Assembly: GCA_030015575.1 (NCBI GenBank)
Contig: JASDDO010000001.1
Span: forward strand, 135,737,988-135,801,987
DNA from: Agapanthus africanus
Lineage: Eukaryota; Streptophyta; Magnoliopsida; Asparagales; Amaryllidaceae
Direction: 5' to 3'
DNA length: 64,000 nt
Below the pieces are notes generated by a model. It ran no database searches. It saw only the letters and a list, made by a program, of their open reading frames with translations, and was not told the origin of the DNA. Made by a program: the position numbers and the translations under genes. Shown one piece after another: positions 11,991 through 22,399 of the stretch; position 1 is the stretch's first letter, and the number at the start of each line of letters is the position of its first letter.

Positions 11991-13377
11991 ACTTTGGATT
12001 GAGTTTGTATTCAGATTATGGTCATTTCTTGTGAATGGATTTAATGTTGAAATTCTTAAGTTTAGGAGTAATCGGATAACTGCTGCACATGGACGACAGA
12101 ATTTGTGTCTTTTTCCAAGACAATTATCCTAGATGACTCCGTTAATTTGCAGGGTTGTCTAACCTGAGTTGGCAAGCACTCACTTTCTCCGGCTCTCTGG
12201 GGCTCAAGAGAAATGATACCGCGTAAATCTATATTAATCTAGAATCCTTAAAGATTTATTCTAGTTGTTTACATTGTTTGCATATCTCGAAAGGGTTTTA
12301 TGAAAAATACTTTAATATTGTTTAAAAATAAACCTAGAAGGTGATTTATAATATTAAGAGTTTTATAGAAATGTATTTTAGTTTCAATGGGATTTTAGTG
12401 ATAAACCTAGCTTTTAAAAGTTTAAGGTATTTTTATGAAAACTATACTTTAGGAACTTGGTACTATTTTATTAAATTTTCAATCTTTCAATTTTAAAATA
12501 TAACTTTCACAATTTGTTTTTATTGGAAAATACAGATTTATAATTTTATATAATTTTATATAATTTTCCAAAGTTTAATTTGTTTAAAAAATTCGTATTC
12601 TTTTAAATCGTATTTTTATTTCCTTTCAAAACCGAATTCTCCATGAGGAGTTCTGTATCCCGCTCTACTATCTCAAGGACGTGCGATAAACTGCACCATC
12701 CGTAAATGGGTTTCCCTAAAAGGGCTGTAGAGGCGCAATTGCAAAGTTCTTAAAAATATCGATTAAAAACGTTTATTTGTAAAAACAATGGTATTTTACT
12801 GTAAACCGTATTCTTTAAATTAAATATACATATAAAATATCGTGCTATAAAACCATTGTGTATGTGGTGGGGTAGGTCGTTACCCCGTGAATTTTCCTAG
12901 AGCTATATAGGTTAGTTATTGAAAAAGGATACTTTTAAAGTTCATAGTATTTATATGAAATTGTTCGATTTAGGTGGTTATTTCACATGAAACTTTAATT
13001 ACATGAAAAGGTAAAAAATGTGAAAATATATTAAGGTGATATTAGAGGTTTAGTGTGAAATTTTAAACGTAGAAAAGTTGACAAAAGTTGTTTGAAGAAA
13101 AGATAACGGGTTAACTCCACTTTGTCGATATTGTTTTAGAGATTGGTTTGAGATGAAAAGAGAGAGAGAGAAAGGCCTTATGGTTTTAGAGCGTTGAGAA
13201 AAAGAGAGGAAGAAGGGGAGGGGTCTTATGGAGTGGTGGAACCGTTGATTATTCGCTCCGGTCGTCGAAATTGAATCGCTACTCCTCTTGGCTTGCTTAA
13301 TTTCACTTGTACTTAAAAAATTTTGGAGAATTTTTTCTATGGATTTCAGAATGAGAGAGAGCTAGTGAATGGGATTG

Positions 13378-13386
13378 TATTTATAG
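13378..13386 (-). promoter_or_regulatory. Putative minus-strand TATA box of gypsy LTR
   Basis: CTATAAATA on the minus strand followed by a CT-rich transcript-start-like stretch, in the middle of the LTR-like region. Confidence 0.4.
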
Positions 13387-13744
13387 TGAATTTGAGAGTA
13401 TGAGAATTAAAAAAATTGAATTGAAAAGAATTAAAATGATGTTAATGGGGAATTGAAGAGTCTCTACTTAATTGCAGAGAAATCAAATATAAAGTGGAGT
13501 AGAGGGGAGCTGAAGGGGTGCACGAGAAAAGAATGGAGGGTTTGGACTCATCTTGGCCGCCGGTAGTGCGGATCTGGCGGTTAGATTTTCGCCAGGTGTC
13601 TCGAGATTCGTTCTATGTGTGTTATTTGGTTTTAATTTCTCATTTATCCCATTTGATTTTTCTGAATTTTTTTGATTCTCCGTGTATTGCATGTGCAACT
13701 CTTGGGCTTCCGGAAAGTTAAAAAGAAAAATTATAAAAATAATC

Positions 13745-13812
13745 GGGACTGATGGGAATCGAACACACAAGTTATGGCACAGCAGTGTAGAGGTTTAACC
13801 AGTGAGCTACAA
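13745..13812 (-). other. tRNA-like / SINE-head sequence with pol III A and B boxes
   Basis: On the minus strand an A box TAGCTCACTGG (13799-13809) is followed at tRNA-like distance by a B box GTTCGATTCC (13755-13764). Pairing of the T-arm is only partial and no full cloverleaf or clear anticodon stem is convincing, so this is a tRNA-derived module rather than a working tRNA gene. It could be the head of a SINE or part of the U3 of the surrounding LTR. Confidence 0.45.
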
Positions 13813-13859
13813 GTTATTTCTTTCTTTTATTGAACAAAAATAACTTATAACTCCTAATC

Positions 13860-14990
13860 AGGCTGAAATACTCTTTCTATACATTTGAATAAGTTACATT
13901 TTTACAGAGATTTCAGTGTCATTACAGCTTTCAAAAATAAGCAATGGTTTCTGTTATTTGATTTTTGGTGATGATATAATCAAAATACCATTTTATGTAC
14001 ATAGCCGGGTTATATTTTGATATTGATCTCGGATTTTAAGATCGATCTCTCGTAAAAGTATGGTCTTATATATAAAAGAGATCGAACATAAAATCTTTTG
14101 ATTTCTTTTATAATGAATCAATAGATTCAGAAAGATGCAAAAACTTTTAAAAAAAGAAGCAAAGCTTTTTTGATGAAAGAGAAGTATTTCTCTTTTTTTT
14201 GTATTTTTCTTTACATTTCTTTGAGGAAGAAGGAGGTGATGAGTTTGAGAGAATTTTTTCTTCAAACTTATGGGGGGGTCGGTTCTTTTTTTTATTTTTA
14301 TGAAGAGCGTTTTCTATTTATAAGAGATGAAAAAATTAGGGTTTGTTCCAAACAAATTAGTTTTTTTTTTATTTTAAATTTATTTAATTGATTCATACCA
14401 ATTAAAAGTGACATGCGCACCATTGGATTAAGTCCACTAATCTGTTTGTTAAGGTATTTTAACTAACAGAGGATTTTTCTTCGAAATAAAGATTTAAATC
14501 TTTATTAAAAAGATTTATTTCTTGTTAGAAATGTTTGTTTCATGGGATGCGCTTGTGCACCGTTAAATTATATGGCATTTAACACATGCGCACGTGCATT
14601 GCACGTTGCATATGTCATTTAACCAGCAATTTTTCCATGTGCGCATTTAAAGAGATGCGCTCTAATTGATATATGCGCACGTTCATTGCACGTGGTGCAT
14701 AGAACTCAATGGTTTTTTGCTAAGTGCGCATCTGGAGAGGTGCGCACAATTTTGTAAGCTTTAAGCTTTCCGCCAAATTTTTTTGGCAAGAACAGGAACA
14801 ATCTCTTCTCGTCTCGATATGCCAGTTGAGAAGTTGAAACTCTCTTAAAAAAATAGAGAAATATCGAGATCATGAGGTTATGATGATAAATGAAGATGAC
14901 TATATAAATATGGTCTGCATCCATCAAGAGACGAATGAGAAGTTATCCATATGCAAGCATCTGTTGATACCCTAGCTATTATGAACATGT
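13860..14990. repeat. AT-rich repeat block related to 22.4-24.5 kb
   Basis: No gene seen. It shares with the 22.4-24.5 kb block the rare phrase CTTATGGGGGG(G)GTCGGTT (about 14268 and 23862), many ATGCGCAC/GTGCGCAT motifs (14410-14750) and short inverted repeats, so the two blocks look like members of one dispersed family. Open frames here are AT-rich chance frames. Confidence 0.45.
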
Positions 14991-15019
14991 TTGTCTTTAT
15001 TTCACTTGATTTTTGTTTG

Positions 15020-15490
15020 GAGGAATATACAAGATAGTTGCCTGCAATTTGTAAGTGGTTTCCTGTAACTTTTAAGCGGTTCTCTGTAACTTCTAAGCCC
15101 TTGCAGACGTCTGGTTTCAAATAACAGACGTCTATAAAGTCAATTTCCAGATGCAAGATTTGAAATGGAGACGTCTGCTTCCAAGTACCAGACATCTCTG
15201 AAGTCAATTTCTAGAGGCATATTTTGAACTGGAGACGTCTGGATACAAATACCAGACGTCTCTGGAGTCAATTTTCAGAGACATATTTTGAACTGGAGAT
15301 GTCTGCCATAGACATCTGCAGTACAAAATATTTACCAGATGTCTGTAACAAACGTCTGATGTGGTTTTCTAACCAGTTACCTGTAACTTCTAGGTAGTTG
15401 CCTGTAACTTCTACGCAGTTGCTTGTAACTTCCAACAACTCGCCTGTAACTTCTAAGAAGTTGAAATGAATCCCTTGTTACAGGTAAGAT
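15020..15490 (+). repeat. 22-bp and 64-bp repeat cluster I with CAGACGTCTG palindromes
   Basis: Copies of a unit of about 22 bp (core CTGTAACTTCTAAG then AGTTGC) flank a block of 64-bp units (about 15138-15330). Each 64-bp unit carries paired GACGTCTG/CAGACGTC half-sites and TCAATTTCCAGAG. Related clusters are at 16430-16740, 18080-18690 and 19860-20080, all in the same direction. Confidence 0.75.
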
Positions 15491-16430
15491 TCTTCACTAC
15501 TTGTTACTGGACCTATACACAAAGCACCCTATATCCTAACATGTAAATCCAAACCCTATAAGGTATGAAATGTGACCAATCAATGAAGAATCTGATCTTT
15601 TTGAAGAAAACAGCTTGACTAGCTACAGGAAAGATTCTATTATTGTAAACTAAAGTATATTGACTACATGATAAAGAATCACTATCCTCTATTTTGCATC
15701 AAGGTTGAAACTTTTATAAATACATGACCTTCTCTTTGTTCAACATGGAGAATTTTTTTAATGTAAACTCAGGAAAAAAACAGACTTAAAAAATGAAAGA
15801 GTAGGGCTTTACTCTTTTCGATGTGGAGAGTTTCATTTATTAGAAAGTTATTAGGATAGATAAAGAATTTTATTAAGTATAGTCCTTCTTGGAGGTGGAA
15901 GGACTTGCTGTCGTGGAAGAAGCTGATGATGGATAAAGAATTTTACTAACATCATCATTTTATCAGGCATTCCGTCATCAATCAGCCAAAAAACATCAAC
16001 CATTACAACGTCAACCGCATATATTAATGTACCTAAAATCCTTCGTCAGCTCTACGATCACACCCTCCTAAGAGAGGGTCAAAGAGAACAACTACGAACA
16101 AGTTCCGGGGGTGTTCCTATCTACCGTAGAGCTCTCTTCAAAAAACTCATATGGAGTCTCTAGCCAAAATATGTGAAATGTGTACAATTTGTAATTTTTT
16201 AAGATACACTTTGTAAATTTTTTCCAAGATCAACAAATATATAGCAGCACTAAGTGCTACTTGTTGGTATTTTGTTTTATGTTTATATATCCACCGTCAA
16301 GTTTCGTGGACCTTTTGTACTAAAACATTACGATATTCGTTAGAGTTTTGTTGTAAATTTTTTCTATTGGTTAAGTATGCTTCTGAATGAAATTTAGAAA
16401 CTGTTTTATGAATTTCTTTATTGTAGTTGC
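15490..16430. other. AT-rich spacer, no gene recognised
   Basis: Only short chance frames. It lies between repeat clusters I and II. A repeated GGATAAAGAATTTTA phrase occurs near 15860 and 15935. Nothing else recognised. Confidence 0.5.
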
Positions 16431-16740
16431 CTATAATATCTAGGCACTTGCTTGTAACTTCTGATAAGTTGCCGGTAACTTGTAGGCAATTGCCTATAAC
16501 TTGTAAGCATTTGCCTTAGACGTCTCCTGTTAAAAAAAGAAACCGACATTTTGAAAATTTCCTTTAGCAAACATTTGTACCGGACGTCTTTAGTTCAAAA
16601 ATTTCTTAAGGAGACGTCTGCTTAGTCGTGTCTAAAATAGAAACAGAGATTTGAAAATGGAAATTTCCTTCACCAGACGTCTGTACAAGACGTCTGGTTT
16701 TCAAAAATTTCTTAATCATATGTTTGTACCAGACTTCCGC
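16430..16740 (+). repeat. Repeat cluster II (22-bp units and GACGTCTG sites)
   Basis: Five or so TTGCCTGTAACTTGTAGGC-type units, then several AGACGTCT sites including CCAGACGTCTG near 16676. The sequence is more diverged than clusters I and III. Confidence 0.65.
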
Positions 16741-17099
16741 AATATGACTAAATTTTGTTGTTGAAATTTTATTTGAACATTAGAATATACATGAATAAAT
16801 AATAACAAATGAATAATTCAAGCATGTTATGAAGCATAATGAATCAATTCATAATAATAACAGAAATATGATAGAGGTTACAGACTTCATACAATAACAA
16901 CAACTGAGCCTTAGGTTACAGACTTTATAATAATAGAAAACAAAATAGTAACTAATACATAAGCAAAGCCATTGATGCTATTGAAGCATTTTCCTTATAT
17001 TTCATTTAAAGCAAAAGAACAATGATTACAATAATTTCAGCCAACTTACGACAAAATTAAGAACGGTCGGCCTGTAAAAATATATATAAAAACGTTCAT

Positions 17100-17909
17100 C
17101 TAATGGCCGAGTGGATAAATAATCCCTTCGGGTAGAGCTTCATATTCGGCCGAGATTTGTTCCATAATCCGACTATGGAAAGCCAATATTTCTTCTAGCA
17201 GATGGACGTGTTGGAATTTATGAAGCTCGGCCCGTAGTACAGGAGGGATGTTGAAGTCACGAGCAAGTGCTGCTTCTTTGCATATCTTCTCACATCGAGC
17301 TAAGTGCGCTTCCTGTCGGCCGTCAGTCAGTTGAGTCAGGCGCTCAGATAGTTGACGAATCATTCCAAAACATTCTTGGCGACGTTTGAGGATGGCATCA
17401 TCACCGAGACGGGCCCAAGCGCTATCGAGATTGATAAGGTCAACCGAGTAATGAGAAATGAATTCCTTTCGAATGGACATATCATGAAGGCTTTTGACCA
17501 TGTGCTACACTATTTGAATTGGCAGAACTTCAAGCTGCCGAAGTTTGTCAAGACGTTCTAATGCTTCATCTAAGGCTTCGGTCAAGAGGGACTGGGGGCA
17601 TGAAGGGTAACAAGCTAGTATAGATCTGATGATCACTCGGTACCAGAATGAGGTCAGGCATAGCAGCGGTCCCGATCGAACACGAGCAATGAAATAGCGG
17701 TAGGCAGCGGGCGTCATCTCGAGCATGGAAGCAAAAACTAAGGGTGCAAGAAGAACATCTTCTAGTGCCGAAGTTCTGACGGTGACTGGCAAGGCAGGCG
17801 ATCTTCCTCCTCTACCGTGCAGAGAAACATTGGATGACGAACCCTCATCGTCTAGATGACGAAGAAAGTAGCGACTGTTAACTGAAGCGGCACGGGGATA
17901 AGTGGCCAT
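17100..17909 (-). pseudogene. Unknown protein frame of about 270 codons with one amber stop
   Basis: Two minus-strand frames, 17505-17909 (134 codons) and 17100-17501 (133 codons), are in the same phase and separated only by a TAG at 17505-17507 and one codon. The upstream ATG (17909) starts MATYPRAASVNS and follows a CT-rich leader. The N-terminal half has a Ser/Gly-rich patch and a hydrophobic Leu-rich stretch; the C-terminal half is helical and rich in charged residues, with Leu-Glu and Arg clusters suggesting coiled-coil. Base composition is more GC-balanced than the surrounding AT-rich repeats, which suggests a real coding past. I do not recognise a family. It lies between repeat clusters II and III, downstream of the C48 remnants on the same strand, so both may belong to one transposon or captured transcript. 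It could be read as two short genes, but one broken gene is simpler. Confidence 0.55.
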
Positions 17910-18079
17910 GGAAAATAAGAGCTTGAGGAAGAAGATGACTTGAAGAAAGAAAATGGTGAATAAAAATTAAAAGTTTAAGTCTTTTATAAGTTATGATTGC
18001 TTGAGATTTGTTTGTGATTGTTCAGAAATCAAGGAAATGGTTCAAATTCCTATTATCGCCGAAATTCAAAAGGTCATAA

Positions 18080-18690
18080 TGATGATATGGTTGCATGTAA
18101 CTTCTAATCTTTTGTCGGCAACTTCTAGGAAGTTGCTTGTAATTTCTAAGGAGTTGCTGTAACTTCTAAGTCATTGCAGACGTCTGGTTATAAGTACCAG
18201 AAGTTTTTGAAGTCAATTTCCAGAGATATATTTTGAACTGGAAATGTCTTTCACAAACGTCTGCAATGCAAAAAAATTGTTCCAGACGTATGATATTATT
18301 TCCTGTAACTTCTAATCTTTTGCCTGTAATATCTACGCAGTTGTCTGTAACTTCTAAGCCGTTGAAGATGTCTGATTACAAATATTAGACATCTCGGAAG
18401 TCAATTTTCAGAGACATATTTTGAACTGGAGATGTCTGCCATAGACGTCTGTAGTGCAAAAAATTTGCTCCAGACGTCTGATGTGGTTGCCTGTAACTTC
18501 TAAGCTTTTGGCTGTAATTTCTAGCCATTTGCCTGTAACTTGTAAGCAGTTGCCTGTAACTTGTAAGCGGCATCAAATAACTTCTAAGCTGTTACCTGTA
18601 ACTTCCAAGCAGTTTCTTGTAACTTCTGATAAATTGCTTGTAAGCTCTAATAAATTGTCTCTAACATCAGCTATATAAAACTGATAATAT
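18080..18690 (+). repeat. Repeat cluster III (22-bp array plus CAGACGTCTG units)
   Basis: The densest cluster: many CTGTAACTTCTAAGC units at about 18100-18170, 18300-18360 and 18485-18660, with GACGTCTG-bearing units between. The block around 18176-18480 closely repeats the block at 15104-15360. Confidence 0.75.
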
Positions 18691-18930
18691 CAACAAAAAT
18701 ATTATTCGTATCACAGAATCAACCAACATCGGCTATATAAAACCGATAACATCAACAAAATATCATTCATATCATAGCGTCGGCAAACATCAACTATATA
18801 AAATGGATAATATCAACAAAAATATCATTCATATCACATTATCGGCCAACATTAGCGATATAACAGATAACATCAAAAAAATCATTCATATCACAGCATC
18901 GGCCAATATCGGCGATATTAAAGTAAATAC
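18664..18930 (+). repeat. 62-bp tandem repeat, five copies
   Basis: Copies start at about 18664, 18726, 18787, 18849 and 18906, each with a CATCGGCTATATAAAACCGAT-like palindromic core and an ATCATTCATATCACAGCATC tail. Spacing is 62, 61, 62 and 57 bp. Confidence 0.8.
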
Positions 18931-19290
18931 GTCAACAATTTTTTATATTCATTGGACAAAACAGTAACATATGAATATATGTACGTATAATAAAGAGTTC
19001 AAAGCAAAACAAAAACTGAAGCAATATCAAGCCGTTTCTTGCTCGTTGGGCAATAGAATTTGGGCCATAAGTTTTGACCGCCACTGCTCCGACCGTTGCC
19101 CCTCCATGGCATCCGGAATCTGCTGACCCTTGATCAATGCATTCATAAATAGGTAGACGAAGATGCCGCAATCATCACTGTTAACCAACAACGTTAACAA
19201 ACGCAAACCGTTATAACCCTTAACAATAAGAAATGTTAAAAAAACTTGTAAAGGAAATCCTGCTTACGAGTTCTTTTGAATCAGGCAAGG

Positions 19291-19619
19291 GACATATCGG
19301 GGTCATAATGCAAGTACTGGGGGAATGCCATGCATCGTCAACATATATGTTCCATAATCGTCGAATTTGTTAGCCCCAAAATTTAAATGCATTGTAACCC
19401 CTGTGCTCGTCGAATTTGTTCGCCTCAAGATGATAAAAGAATGCCAAGTATAGAATAACCCCTAGCTGTCAATGGGGATCACCCATAAGTGAAGAATCAT
19501 GCCACAATTCCCTTGCGGTAATGTCTATAACGAGCAGTGCCCAATACTCAATATGACATATTGGGGTCATAATGCGAGTACTGGGGGAATGCCATGCATC
19601 GTCAACATAAATATTCCAT
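19291..19619 (-). repeat. Internal duplication of a C48 exon segment (264-bp offset)
   Basis: About 65 bp at 19291-19355 recur at 19555-19619 (shared GGGGTCATAATGC and ACTGGGGGAATGCCATGCAT). On the minus strand both encode a NIYVDDAWHSPST-like segment, so part of the peptidase gene has been duplicated in tandem. Confidence 0.7.
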
Positions 19620-19859
19620 GCAAGGATATTCATGTGCAACTTGGTGGAGTCAAGCGAATCAATAATTATGCCCAGCCACAAGTAATTAATTTGTTAATAA
19701 ATTGATGAATGTAATCAGAAGAACCGGATAAGATAAGTAGGCATTACCATTATCCACGGCCTCACGAAGGCAAATGGATGTATCGCAGTAGCAAGGGACA
19801 AAAACTTCATCAAGTTATCTGCCAACTTGACAAAGAAGTCCATCACCTATAAAGAGTTC

Positions 19860-20080
19860 ACATATTCATAAGTTTCCCGTAACATCTACTAAGTTTCCTG
19901 TAATTTCTAATAAATTTCCTGTAACTTCTACTAAGTTGCATGTAATATCTATTAACTTGATTATAACATTTAATAAGTTGCATGTAACTTATATATTAGT
20001 ATCCTGTAATTTCTAATAAATTGCATGTAACTTCATAGCAGTTGCTTGTAAGCTCTAATAAGTTGCCAATAACCTTTAAA
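19860..20080 (+). repeat. Repeat cluster IV (22-bp units)
   Basis: About eight TTTCCTGTAACTTCTAATAAG-like units lie between two C48 exon-like pieces, that is, in what would be an intron. Confidence 0.7.
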
Positions 20081-20398
20081 AATAAAAGCGTATCTCCCAC
20101 CTGCTACCCGGTTACGAAATCGAAGAGCTCGCAGTGGAAAATAGAAACATGGTTAGTGGGGTCAAAGGGTATTGCCCTCGAAGAAATACGCTCCTTCGAA
20201 AAAGCATCGACGATATCCTTATAAACCTTCTTGAGCTCTTCGATATGCTCTATTATGGGATAAGCTACAAATATCCCAACCTTGTAAACCTTCGCCAGCA
20301 TGTCTGCAGACAACGAAAAGAGTTTCGGTTAATACACTAAAGGGTATTTGCATCTTACATTATTCAAACAATTTCCACACATAAAAATTATAGTTTAT

Positions 20399-21710
20399 GT
20401 CATGCCCCGCTTCCCACTATACAAAAATTTTCGGGATGTAACTCGGCCAGCCATGCTACCTATGGGAAGGAATCATCTTTCCATAGTCATGTTACGGCTG
20501 TCATGCAATTAGCAAGCAACAATATAAAATATCTAACTAGCACATGTCCAAACTTTGCCATGATAACGATAAAGATAATCAAGAGTCAAAGATACAAATA
20601 TAAATAAGAAACGATAAAAAAAAAATTGTCCCTTATGGGATCATAAAAGGAGTTCACAACTAGTTCGATACTGGAAATAAACTAGAGCATAAATAACTAG
20701 ATAAATACGAAGCTCCTCATTGTTCGACAAGTTTCTCGAAGTAATACTGATCCTGCGGTGTTAAAGTCAAAAGATCTGGGGTATGCAAAACCCAGACGTC
20801 AGCGCGTCATAAATAAAGACATAAGGATAAGACTGAAAATGAAATATAATCATAGCAGCAATAGTAAAATGGGATATAATAGGCAAGGCATGTGAAATAA
20901 CAAGTAATACATAATAGGTCCATCATGTCATGGAAGCATAAGATAATATTAGCAAAATAGGTGATATAACAAGCAATAAGTAGTAAAGCAATCATGTCAT
21001 GTAAAACTAAGGTCAATGTATTAGATGAATGATGATAATATCATTATTTCAGAACAATACCATTTTCAATATATTAGGATATACCTCTTCTTGTATTGGG
21101 ATATACCTCCCCTTGTATTAGGATAAACCTTCTTGTATATTAGGATATACCTTCCCATGTATTAGGATAAACCTCCTTAATCAGGAAATCATGTCGTGTC
21201 ATGTTAAGTCCAAGCAAGTAAGTCAAGTAATTGCAATGTCAGGAATAACATTGTCATATCAATATCATGTCATAAATATCATGGTACAAGTCAGGTAACA
21301 AGTCATGTATAGTCAAGTCAAGGGTATCATGAATACGTTGACAATGGACAACTATTATATGGCATTGTTTATCGCCGGAAACCGGACTGAGGTGCGGGGA
21401 GAACGTCTAGCCTGAATATGGGGGCATATACTATATGAAACATCTCCGTACACCTCTCCAAAGATACCAAGTTGATTTATGGTACCGTGTATCGGAGGTT
21501 TGGATAGATGTGACCATTGTAGCTGAGCTTTTTAGATTCCCCTTCAATGGTGAGGGGTTTTTAATTGCGGGGACGCTTTTTCTTGCAGGAGCAAACCCCT
21601 GCAGTTAATTACGTTATCGACAAGCGATAAAAACTTTCTCTTATCCAGAAATATCACTTCGTTTCGTGTTATGATTTGTTTATTTTGGGGTTGCCCTTAG
21701 ATTATACATG
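20399..21710 (-). repeat. Possible solo LTR of chromovirus-like gypsy element
   Basis: It starts TGTCATGCCCCGCTTCCCA, identical over 19 bp to position 11022, and is followed by loosely similar AT-rich sequence with AGTCAAGTC stretches. No coding region is attached. The far boundary is unclear. Confidence 0.35.
21072..21181 (+). repeat. 22-bp minisatellite, five copies
   Basis: Five units of TATTAGGATATACCTCYYCTTG starting near 21072, 21094, 21116, 21138 and 21160. Confidence 0.85.
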
Positions 21711-21829
21711 GAGATTAATATTGTCATCGCCCGTAGGGCGCGGATTATTCCAAATCCGTACATATCAGATTTGGATTTGAACTTAAGTAGAATTTCTCAT
21801 ATAAATGAGATCCATCAGTTCAAGGGAAT

Positions 21830-21995
21830 ATCTTATTTATTTACGGATTATTAATCTTGTTTTATATTAAGATCAACTTAAAAGATATGGTATAAGGATC
21901 ATTAGTCGTATATGAGACTAAGATCAACTTATATGATATGGATTATGAATCATTAGTCATATATGAGACTAAGATCAATTTAGAAACAGTGAGCA
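21830..21995 (+). repeat. TTAGTC/GACTAA hairpin repeats, cluster A
   Basis: Units of about 50-60 bp built around TTAGTCGTATATGAGACTAA (palindromic arms TTAGTC/GACTAA) followed by GATCAACTTA. Confidence 0.75.
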
Positions 21996-22282
21996 TATGA
22001 GCCCAATTGATCATTTGATCACATATGAAGCATAAGCTTCTATACTTAGCATATATTGGCTAAGTACCATGCTTTGAATAGCCCGTGGATAGTATACGAT
22101 AGTCAATATGGAGATAGGCCGCAGGGTAGAATACCAGTTTAAGGACATAGTGGTCCATCTTTTAGCTTGCACGCATGTGTATACTGCGTGGTAAAACACA
22201 TGATGTGAACATCTACATGGAATGCGCCCAATTTTGGGGTGCGTTCCAATTTGAAGCTATTTATATTTCCTCTAAAGATATA

Positions 22283-22339
22283 CATACATACATACATACA
22301 TATATATATATACACATACATACATTCATACATACATAA

Positions 22340-22389
<50 letters not shown>

Positions 22390-22390
22390 G
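22283..22390. repeat. Compound microsatellite (CATA)n (CA)n (TA)n
   Basis: Runs of TACA, CA and TA repeats. Frames reading through it on either strand (CVCVCV, IYIYIY) are artefacts of the repeat. Confidence 0.95.
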
Positions 22391-22399
22391 CTTTTATAA

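Larger units (their letters stand above)
11022..13850 (-). repeat. Probable gypsy (chromovirus-like) 5' LTR upstream of the gag fragment
   Basis: The plus strand starts TGTCATGCCCCGCTTCCCA, so the element strand ends GGGGCATGACA, a typical end of chromovirus LTRs. It sits 144 bp before the minus-strand Gag ATG. A minus-strand TATA box is at 13378-13386, followed downstream by a CT-rich start region. No clear iMet primer site follows the end at 11022. The outer boundary is a guess. A second copy of the terminal motif is at 20399. Confidence 0.4.
19027..20313 (-). pseudogene. Ulp1-like (C48) cysteine peptidase remnants
   Basis: Minus-strand exon-like pieces in gene order: 20104-20313 (helical N-terminal part); about 19750-19850 (weak); 19469-19681, ending with a YWALLVID..LWHDSSL segment that matches the HWxLLVID..DS region of Ulp1 peptidases; and 19027 to about 19189 with NSDDCGIFVYLFMNAL, the nucleophile-Cys DCG motif, ending in TGA at 19027-19029. 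The catalytic His of HW is Tyr here and the usual Gln six residues before Cys is Leu, so the copy looks inactive. A splice acceptor-like AACAG precedes GATGATTGC, so introns are likely. Ulp1-like genes carried by plant Mutator-like elements (Kaonashi type) are a known precedent. No transposase or long terminal inverted repeat was seen here. Confidence 0.65.

Noticed and set aside
13745..13812. A functional tRNA gene
   Set aside because: A and B boxes are present but acceptor, anticodon and T-arm pairing are not good enough; kept only as a tRNA-like module.
15020..20080. Terminal inverted repeats of a CACTA or Mutator element
   Set aside because: The clusters all run in the same direction and no CACTA or long inverted terminus could be found by eye.
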